From NCBI RefSeq assembly GCF_963676685.1, contig NC_092354.1, positions 74,289,335 to 74,353,334 on the forward strand: a stretch of 64,000 bases of DNA, read 5' to 3'. Every line of letters begins with the position of its first letter. Position 1 is the first letter of the stretch. This document shows, one piece after another, positions 56,546 through 64,000 of this stretch. Under the pieces are notes generated by a model. It did no database searches. It worked only from the letters and a program-made list of their open reading frames with translations, and was not told the origin of the DNA. This DNA is from Mytilus edulis (lineage: Eukaryota > Mollusca > Bivalvia > Mytilida > Mytilidae). The translations under genes and the position numbers were made by a program.

Positions 56546-58822
56546 GTATAACAAGCTTACAATATAAGAGTAAGAAGATGTGGTATTATAATAAGTTCTT
56601 TTTTCATTTTTCCAAGACATTTTATTACTTTCTTGGGTCATTCAAAACACAGACTTTATTTATCAAGTCTTCGTGGTTTTCTTAGTTTATATTTGGTAAA
56701 TCTAACAAACTGACTATAGAGACCTTCAATATGAATAAAACAACCGATTATCAATGTCCCCTCACCCCCCCCCCCCCACCCATCTTCTAAATGTTTGAAC
56801 TGGGCTCATCTTCAGCCTTAACCGTTTACCGTTTATCTTTAGAAAGTAATGGCATAATTGTTATCAAAATTAGATAACGATTAATCATACTAGATACTTT
56901 ACAATACGAACCGATGATCGGACATAAGAACCGATACCCGGACACACGAACGAACAGCATTTATATCCCCAGAGGCAATGTGATGCTGAGGGGGGCAACA
57001 AGAATAGATATTTGGTATATGTCAAGGATACGACATTTCATCTCAGAAATTAACCAGCCAAAATTGTACACCCATAGGTTACTACACGATCTGCAACGGA
57101 CTAGGAAACCCGACACCATGCAGTTAGCTCTATATGGCCCGGGCTGTTACATAACCATAGTTTTATTTTCATTTTTGTACAATATTCTGTTACAGTATAA
57201 ATTAAATTTGCTTTCATTAATCTCACAATTCTGACGGTCATCATGAATGTGCAATTATAATATTATTACAAATATTTAGTTTTTTTTTTTTAATTCACTA
57301 CAACTCGTTAGAACTGTTTTAGTGAATCAAAACTTATGTCTCCCTTGTTGAAGTTACTCTTGTAAAAAAAAAGACTGCAACTGCAATAAAATTATATGGT
57401 GCGTGAGTGGAAATATGCACTGTTTCCAATTAATTTGACAATTTATGAAGCGAGGGACAAGGACATGAGGAACATACTATATGGTACACTTAATTGGTCT
57501 AGTCATGATATATTCATTAAAGTATATAGCTTATAGGTGGGCATCTGAACAGTGTCTATAAGAGGCGCGAAATCCAGCAAAAACATCATTGGTTTACTAG
57601 GTCTGATTGAAAATATATATATGATTTAAGGTAGATATATGAACATATTTCAAGCTATTTAGCCATTACTTGTATGTAGGGGGCAGGGCAAGACCCCCGT
57701 GATGAACTAGAAAGGCAATTAAGATTAAAAATGTGTTACGGATGGGGTTCTGAACTTTTTTAAAAGAAAAAATCGAAATAGCAACGTCATTTTACGAGGG
57801 AGCGGGACATGACCCCTGGGAAAACCCTTAGTTATACTGCACAGGTCTTGCCTGCTCTGTGGACTATAAATTGCTTACTACCACTACATTTTAACTGTGG
57901 TGGATAGTTGTTTCATAAGCAGTCAGTACACTTCTCTTTCATATTTACAAGACAGAATGTTTTGTTTTAGGCTGACATATAGAATTACCTATTTTACCTT
58001 GACCTTTTATTTGACCTAAAAGGTCAAATATCAAGGTCATTATCCATGGTACACAACACATCAAATTTAGGTGCTGACATTGTGTGTCAAGTATTAAAAA
58101 ACTTCTTCAAGGTAGAGAAAAATGAGTGCTCCAGTAAAAAAAGGGGGAACAAATCAAATATTTTGACTTTGATCCTTAATTATAATACACCTTCATGCCA
58201 AATATCATAAGATAGTGCCAGAAGATAAGTAAGTTTTCATGATAAAATACATACTAGGTTATTGTGAAAAATATATGAAAATAACCCATTTTGTATTCCG
58301 TTGCAATGGTAACGGTGTAAGAGACCCCAGCTCAAAAATCATAAAACTTTAAGTACACATGTAAACCTTTATGGAAATATTCAAAACATTTAAAAAATCA
58401 TAGTACTTTAAGAGATTTCATGTCCTTTTTGTTGATCTTTTTAACAAGTATCCAAAATATGCCCAAAATGCCCTTTTTGGGCCAGTTAGCCCAAAAATTT
58501 AGCTATACTCAAGCTTTAACATTTTGTTTCGAAGTTTCGAAGGACGAATGATGCTTGTTACAAACATCAATTCAAATACCAGTTAAATATAACCGTATCT
58601 AGCATATTCAGAGTAAAAAAAATGTGATATTTCGTAGATTGTTTTGGAAATTGAGGCATTTCTAGTATATGGCGATGTAAAATCTAAAAATAGCTTAAAA
58701 TAAAATTTAAAAGTGTTAAGGCAACAACCGTTAGGACGCATGCAAATTATAAAAAAACAATTTCAATTTTGTTATCTAAAATCCAAAAAAGAAAAAAAAA
58801 AAAAACAGCACGATATAAATTT
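56546..58822. other. Gene B intron, mostly non-coding
   Basis: C-run at about 56765-56779. A short inverted block TTGACCTTTTATTTGACC / AAAGGTCAAATATCAAGG lies at 57999-58038. The frame at 56914-57234 has no recognisable domain and no splice support. Confidence 0.35.
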
Positions 58823-58902
58823 CATGCGTCGGAAGCATTTTTCTGAATTTACCTTCATCCGGATGCGTCGGAAGCATTTTTCTGAATTTACCTTCATCCG
58901 GG
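58823..58902 (+). repeat. 39 bp perfect tandem duplication
   Basis: ATGCGTCGGAAGCATTTTTC and TGAATTTACCTTCATCCGG occur twice head to tail without visible differences, implying a recent slippage event. Confidence 0.85.
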
Positions 58903-59359
58903 TCGTTCAAAGTTGAATAAAGACTGTTAAGACATTAACACATAGAGTAGCAATGACCGTTCCAAGGTTAAACAACATCAACCAACATCAACCAACTCCA
59001 AGATTATTTACAAAAGGGATGTCCTTAAATACTAACAAAATCCTATGTTACCCGCCAACAAAACGAGTAAAACACAAAAGTCTTATTTCTATCTGGGTAT
59101 AAGAATTTTCTATAGAAAATTGTTTAAACCTGGTTTTATACCTAGCCAAATTTCTTATATGTATAGCAGTTGTCAATATACAAACATTTTATTATTTAGA
59201 TATAAGAATATATACTGTCTCGCAACCATTATCTTCAGAACTTGTTTATGCCAGTAATAGGACAATAGTTTTCCAATCGTTTCGTTGGTTAATATAGGAT
59301 AATTTCTGATTCAGTCATTTTTAATAGACTGCCCCGTGGACATAATATACTAATTAAAA

Positions 59360-59470
59360 GATGTTGGATGGTCGATAATGAGACAGCCCTCCACAACAGA
59401 TTTAGTTACAATTATATGTCATAGTTCAACCTTCAACAATGGGTAAAACCAAAAAAATAATATTTACAAT
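59360..59470 (-). repeat. Dispersed repeat fragment (M3-like)
   Basis: AAGATGTTGGATGGTCGATA through ATGAGACAGCCCTCCACAAC and GTTCAACCTTCAACAATGG resemble the reverse M3 family. An A-run follows at about 59557-59580. Confidence 0.45.
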
Positions 59471-59644
59471 TTATTTTTTCTAGACTTAAAACTAAGTCAA
59501 TTTGATGTGTCCAAATTCATTATGAACGATAATGATCGACGTTATAGTTAAACTTAAAAAAAAAAAAAAAAAAAAAAAAATCGCCGCTTTAACCCTTGTT
59601 GGACACATCTCAAAAATTGTTCAATACCATATGTCTATTTTCAG

Positions 59645-60268
59645 ATGTCAAAAAGTCTCACAAATAAACATGGTGGATACTGTAAAAGTGCCAGCACCGA
59701 AATGGGAGGTCAGCATTTGACGGACAAGTCATTAATTCCTCATCTGTCATTGCTATTTAAAGGTAAAACTGTCGCTAGTTTTGGAGATGGGCCTGGAGCA
59801 TATAAAAGAGAAATAACGAAATTAAAACAGGTTGAATTGTATGACGCTTATGATGGTGCTCCATATTCGGAGGACAATAGCAACGGTAATGTCAAGTTTT
59901 TAGACCTTACAATACCGCAGTACGGAGTTCCGCTTTATGACTGGATCATTTCGTTAGAAGTTGCGGAACATATTCCGAAGGATTTTGAGTGTGTCTTTTT
60001 GGATAACATATTCAGGCATGCAAAAGAAGGGATAATTTTAAGTTGGGCTATACCAGGCCAAGGTGGCCTTCAACATATTAACAATCAACCATTAACATAC
60101 GTTATAAATGTCATGGAGAAAAACGGCTTTGTCCGAGATGAAAGTTTGTCTAACAAATTACAGATCTCCTCAAGTTTAAGACGGATTCGCCAAAATATTA
60201 ATGTTTACTTAAGAACAAACAAATCTGCATTTTATTCTGAAAGTCGCCTTGTTCAATGGTTCATTTGA
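59645..60268 (+). CDS. Gene B exon 2: class I methyltransferase-like domain
   Basis: 207 codons plus TGA after the acceptor GTCTATTTTCAG. Same length as gene A exon 2, with frequent conservative changes. Motif I reads VASFGDGPGAYKREI, closer to the usual D-x-G-x-G loop spacing. LYDAYDGAPY, LYDWIISLEVAEHIP and IILSWAIPGQGGLQHINNQ are conserved. The domain probably binds S-adenosylmethionine; acceptor unknown. No disabling change was seen, so both genes look functional. The intron is 5.5 kb against 2.4 kb in gene A. A C-run at 60361-60380 lies in the presumed 3' UTR. Confidence 0.85.
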   Translation: MSKSLTNKHGGYCKSASTEMGGQHLTDKSLIPHLSLLFKGKTVASFGDGPGAYKREITKLKQVELYDAYDGAPYSEDNSNGNVKFLDLTIPQYGVPLYDWIISLEVAEHIPKDFECVFLDNIFRHAKEGIILSWAIPGQGGLQHINNQPLTYVINVMEKNGFVRDESLSNKLQISSSLRRIRQNINVYLRTNKSAFYSESRLVQWFI

Positions 60269-60734
60269 TATGTTTCCATATGATATATTTCTTTTTCCTT
60301 TTGTGTCAAATTTATTCTGTGTTGCTAGTGTACCTTTAGGCGAATTGTCTATTGCTATTCCCCCCCCCCCCCCCCCCCCCAACGTAACAACATCTTTATT
60401 ACATATTTGCTGTAACAATTTATTTGCTATTGGGCAGTATTGTTTTTCACATATGCAATATCGGGTATAGTTTTGATGTGTGTCGTATGTTATTATCCAC
60501 AGGATTTCGCTTATGTGATTATATATGGTGAGTATTCAAGATATCTTTAGTCTATTGTTTATTGATTCGTGTTTATTTTATTTCGCTAATACCAAATATT
60601 TGAAAACAGTTCATAGATGAAACGAGTGAGAGAAGACACATATAATCTTTCCAAATGGATTAATGGTGTGTGGTTGTTTATACAAATCAAAATTAAGAAA
60701 CTGAATGGATCTACTAATACCCATGCTACATCAA

Positions 60735-61205
60735 TCTTAAAACAAGAATGTGTCCATAGAACACGGATGCACCACTCCCACTATCATTTTCTATGTTCAG
60801 TGGGCCGTGAAATTGGGGTCAAAACTTTAATTTGGAATTAAAATTAGAAAGATCATATCATAGGGAACATGTGTACTAAGTTTCAAGTTGATGTAACTTT
60901 AACTTCATCAAAAACTACCTTGACCAAAAACTTTAACCTGAACTTTGCACTATCATTTTCTATGTTCAGTGGACCATGAAATTGGGGTCAAAACTATAAT
61001 TTGGCATTAAAATTAGAAAGATCATATCATGGGGAACATGTGTATTAAGTTTCAAGTTGATTGGACTTCAGCTTCATCAAAAACTACCTCGACCAAAAAC
61101 TTTAACCGGACGGACGAACGGAGGCAAAGACGGACGGACGCACGAACAGAGGCACAGACCAGAAAACATAATGCCCCTCTACTATCGTAGGTGGGGCATA
61201 AAAAC
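60735..61205 (+). mobile_element. Pearl/HINE-like element H3 with two core units
   Basis: The 5' part AACAAGAATGTGTCCATAG through ACACGGATGCACCACTCCC precedes two ~170 bp core units, each with CACTATCATTTTCTATGTTC and AAATTAGAAAGATCATATCA. A GGACGGACGAACGGAGG microsatellite follows. The 3' end is the hairpin ATGCCCC...GGGGCAT (61171-61198) followed by AAAAA. Layout as in bivalve pearl/mgE elements. Non-coding. A one-unit copy is at 23035-23285. Confidence 0.7.
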
Positions 61206-61787
61206 AAAAATGGTGAACATTAGTGTTCTTCATTAATTTTAGCAAGATTTCGAAAGTTGTACATATCGACTCTTCTGTTATTTTCTAGATACGGTTCAGC
61301 ATTGTAATAAACATTGTGTTTAAAAGGCTGGTTGTATCGTGCATGGATATATTGTAAGCCATTCTGCATTTTGTTGTAATTGAAGTATTTGGTAAAAGAG
61401 TAATCTTATGCAATTATGGTACGGACTTTTTAATCGAATAGAAATGCCTATTAAATATATTGATAGCTAATAAAAGGTAGTTACTCACGGAATGATTAAA
61501 ATTATATTATTTCCGACACAGTGCAGGACAATGTAAAAAATAGTTGAATACAATAATAATTACATTAGATGTATGTTTCATTAAGATACGTTATTCTGAT
61601 TGGCTAACTCGCAATCTCGTGATATTCCTTAATCAATTGTCAATCAACTTATCATTCATGATGACACGAGGTCCCACAATAAAGAGCACAGGTAAATAAA
61701 ATAAAAACTTGATAAAGGCGTGTTTTCATGGTTCTATTTAAAAAATGTAATTATCGTATTGAATGCTTTTTTTTTTGTAATTTTATA
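61206..61787. other. Non-coding, no feature recognised
   Basis: AT-rich; no exon or repeat recognised. Confidence 0.35.
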
Positions 61788-61880
61788 GGGTTGTAAAAGC
61801 GTTGACCGTGCGCACATTTTTAGTATGAAGCGCTTTCGCGCTTCATACAAAATGTACTTCGGTCAACGCTTTTATACCCC
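61788..61880. repeat. Hairpin repeat
   Basis: GGGTTGTAAAAGCGTTGACC pairs with GGTCAACGCTTTTATACCCC, and inside AGTATGAAGCGC pairs with GCGCTTCATAC around a TTTC loop. Likely a small foldback element. Confidence 0.8.
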
Positions 61881-61896
61881 AATAAATTTACACCCT

Positions 61897-62150
61897 TCTT
61901 AGATTGGTTAATATTTGTTTTACATGATCATACATATTAATGATGTCTCTCCCTTCACCCCTCTTAGATTGGTTAATATTTGTTTTACATGATCATACAC
62001 ATTAATGATGTATCTCCCTTCACCCCTCTTAGATTGGTTAATATTTGTTTTACATGATCATACACATTGATGATGTAGCTCCCTTCACCCCTCTTAGATT
62101 GGTTAATATTTGTTCTACATGATCACACACATTAATGATCTCCCTTTGTC
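61897..62150 (+). repeat. Tandem repeat, 65 bp unit x4
   Basis: CTTAGATTGGTTAATATTTG then TTTTACATGATCATACACAT and CTCCCTTCACCCCT recur at 61899, 61964, 62029 and 62094, exactly 65 bp apart, with only a few substitutions. Confidence 0.9.
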
Positions 62151-62164
62151 ATTTTGATCCTTAA

Positions 62165-62428
62165 GGTGGTACCTAACACTACAGGGAGATAACTCTGTAA
62201 AGTCAGCTAAACGTTTTAATTACAGTGTGTTGTAAAAGGAATATTAAGCTTCTCAATGATCAAAATTGGTGTTTGTCAAATTGCTATATAACCAGTGTAA
62301 CTTTTCTGACAAAACGGTTGGTTCAAAATTTTTCAAATTTTTATATTTTTGTTAAAGTGTCAAAGAAAATACTTTTTATGAAAATTAAACGAGCCAAATT
62401 AATTTTAGTGAAAGTGTTGGGTACCACC
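62165..62428. mobile_element. TTAA-flanked MITE (piggyBac-like)
   Basis: Ends GGTGGTACCTAACACT and AGTGTTGGGTACCACC are inverted repeats, and both sides are flanked by TTAA (62161-62164 and 62429-62432). A TTAA duplication is characteristic of piggyBac transposition. 264 bp, no transposase, so non-autonomous. The long frame at 62225-62668 runs across it and is not a gene. Confidence 0.8.
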
Positions 62429-62449
62429 TTAATGTATCACAACAACCTT

Positions 62450-62670
62450 GAGACGTCATCATCATACATAAGCAACACAACAGGTGGCACAGGTGGAGCA
62501 GGACATGTTCTTCCAGCACCTGCCACAACTCACGTGTTTAGTAACGGTGGTGTTTATCAGTCTTCAGTTTCTATGTTATGTTTTTATAGACTGCTGTTCG
62601 TCAAGTTCGTCTTTTTGACATTTGCCTTATTTTACCATGGCATATTGTCAGTCGTGAGTAAAGAATAACA
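62450..62670 (+). repeat. Dispersed repeat fragment
   Basis: GGAGCAGGACATGTTCTTCC, ACTCACGTGTTTAGTAACGG, TTTTTATAGACTGCTGTTCG and CCATGGCATATTGTCAG. It resembles mussel repeats I know from memory, and the last block recalls family M2. Confidence 0.4.
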
Positions 62671-63506
62671 TGTCTGCCCAAAGTTCGCCAGACTGGGTTA
62701 AACGAGACAGTATTATCTACATGGGAATGCTACTGTGCGTATTTGACTAAATTTATGATAGTGTCTTTGACTACATAGACCTATCTATAAATAACGCATT
62801 CTGCTTTGATACATGCGTTTTTTTACAACATTAAATAATCAAAAGATGAAAATAAATCAGATATTGCTGCTATACTTTTGTTCACAAAAACAAAGAAACA
62901 AAACCATTGAATAGAGACAAATACTTTATTCGTCATAACAGTGTGTGTCCACTTATAAATAAATGACAATTGACCACAACAACGAAAATGTTACATCAAA
63001 TTATACTAAAAAGACTATCATCACATTCATTTGGTACATTATTTCACAAAACAGAAACGATTTTTTTTCTATGTCTATGATGTGAGAAAACATCAACATG
63101 TTTGCATTTCATCCGAAACTGTGGAAGAGATTTGTAAACCTTGTATTCTCCAGTTTCAACAGGCACATATTAATAAATGTCTTACATTGAACTAATATTT
63201 ATTACGCAACAGATTAAAAGTCTGGTATTTTTATTATTTGTACTCTTTTTTTTAGGGCATTACACCTCAATTATCCCGACATAGCTTAGTTAAAAAAAAA
63301 CAAGTTTAACTTTTATATATGTATAACGAAAATAAAATATGAACAACATATCATTAAACAAATGTTAAACAAGCAATTCATTATATTTAAATGTCGATAA
63401 AAGAATAATTATATTACGAAAATGACCTGAAAGAAATATGAATATGTATAAAACTTAACATTGATATCGCCACTCATTAAGTAGCTTTGTTTTCTTTCTA
63501 AGTTCT
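62671..63506. other. Non-coding; possible 3' UTR of minus-strand gene D
   Basis: AT-rich. TACTTTATTCGTC near 62930 could be a reversed AATAAA polyadenylation signal. No coding exon recognised. Confidence 0.35.
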
Positions 63507-63579
63507 TTATTTCAATGTAATTTTATCATAGATTATCTTAAGTATTTCGGGTTTCTTCAGAATCAGCCTACCACACCCA
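63507..63579 (-). CDS. Gene D candidate terminal exon (gene runs off the window)
   Basis: On the minus strand, GTTTTCTGTTTCAG (a strong acceptor with polypyrimidine tract) precedes one base completing a split codon. Then come 23 codons (GCGRLILKKPEIL, then KIIYDKITLK) and TAA. AATAAA overlaps the stop codon (63511-63506). The peptide is basic and non-repetitive, and no family was recognised. Upstream exons would lie beyond 63580, mostly outside the window. Confidence 0.4.
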
Positions 63580-64000
63580 CTGAAACAGAAAACAATCAAT
63601 TGTTATTATGATACAATTTTTTTAAAAAAGGACAAAAATCTAGCTTGAACCAGCTCTTTAAAGTATTAAGATTTTTACATTAATATTAGAATATATATTC
63701 CGTGTCCATTCATTGGTTTAATTGATATGACAACATTTCCTTCCACATTGTATTTTGAAAACCTTTTTTAAAGTTAGGGCGTAATGATACCCATCTTCAG
63801 AACGGATTTATGTAAGTTTTTTCTTGTTTCCAAATCCAAGTATTTCTATTGTATAATTGTATTTCGTGCACTTTTGACAAATAAAATAGTGTTTTAACTA
63901 AAACTTTAAAGGCAGATTGCAATTTATGCACAGTAAAAGTAATATGAATCATTGTGCGTACGAAGATTTGAAGACCATATCTTGCTGACATAACGTTGGA

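Noticed and set aside
56914-57234. 106-codon frame in gene B intron
   Set aside because: No recognisable domain and no consensus splice sites linking it to gene B.
62225-62668. 147-codon frame
   Set aside because: It starts inside the TTAA-flanked MITE and runs into a dispersed repeat; no domain.

Overview
This is AT-rich animal DNA, almost certainly from a bivalve mollusc and most likely a mussel (Mytilus-like). That reading rests on three things: a metazoan LINE, a DIRS-order retrotransposon and a tRNA-derived SINE; consensus GT-AG introns; and several dispersed repeats that I recognise from memory as mussel-type, including tandem-core elements resembling pearl/mgE/HINE. The species is inference. 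No bacterial, organellar or viral replicon is visible. Most long open frames are chance frames in AT-rich DNA or pieces of transposons.

Layout. 1-3.4 kb: minisatellite, dispersed repeats and a 1.05 kb terminal-inverted-repeat element built of ATACGCGTAT palindromes. 3.4-10.9 kb: a LINE with a coiled-coil ORF1 and an intact endonuclease/reverse-transcriptase ORF2, flanked by LTR-like 1.04 kb direct repeats. 11.3-17.0 kb: a decayed DIRS-order element on the minus strand (gag, RT/RNase H, tyrosine recombinase) with split direct repeats and an extra internal copy of its 5' repeat. 17-26.5 kb: repeats, including a pair of ~400 bp inverted repeats carrying GATGACCGTAA arrays. 26.7-30.0 kb: two-exon gene A, a predicted type II membrane-anchored class I methyltransferase-like protein. 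33.2-44.7 kb: three small phase-compatible exons of an unrecognised host gene on the minus strand, whose introns are full of Helentron/pearl-like elements and MITEs. 46.2-50.6 kb: a large near-perfect palindrome made of two opposed copies of the 3' part of gene A. 53.9-60.3 kb: gene B, a complete paralogue of gene A. 60.3-64 kb: more repeats, a TTAA-flanked MITE and a candidate terminal exon at the right edge.

How the pieces relate. Genes A and B share exon structure, phase, membrane anchor and methyltransferase domain, so they form a local paralogous family. The 3' part of gene A was later copied twice into a foldback palindrome. One copy-junction has 4 bp of microhomology, and both outer limits of homology lie at TA dinucleotides beside ends of the same repeat family. 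The window therefore records a small methyltransferase family being reshaped by foldback duplication and transposable elements. I did not find a convincing new multi-gene system. The most novel items are this palindrome, the LTR-like repeats on the LINE, and the rearranged DIRS element.
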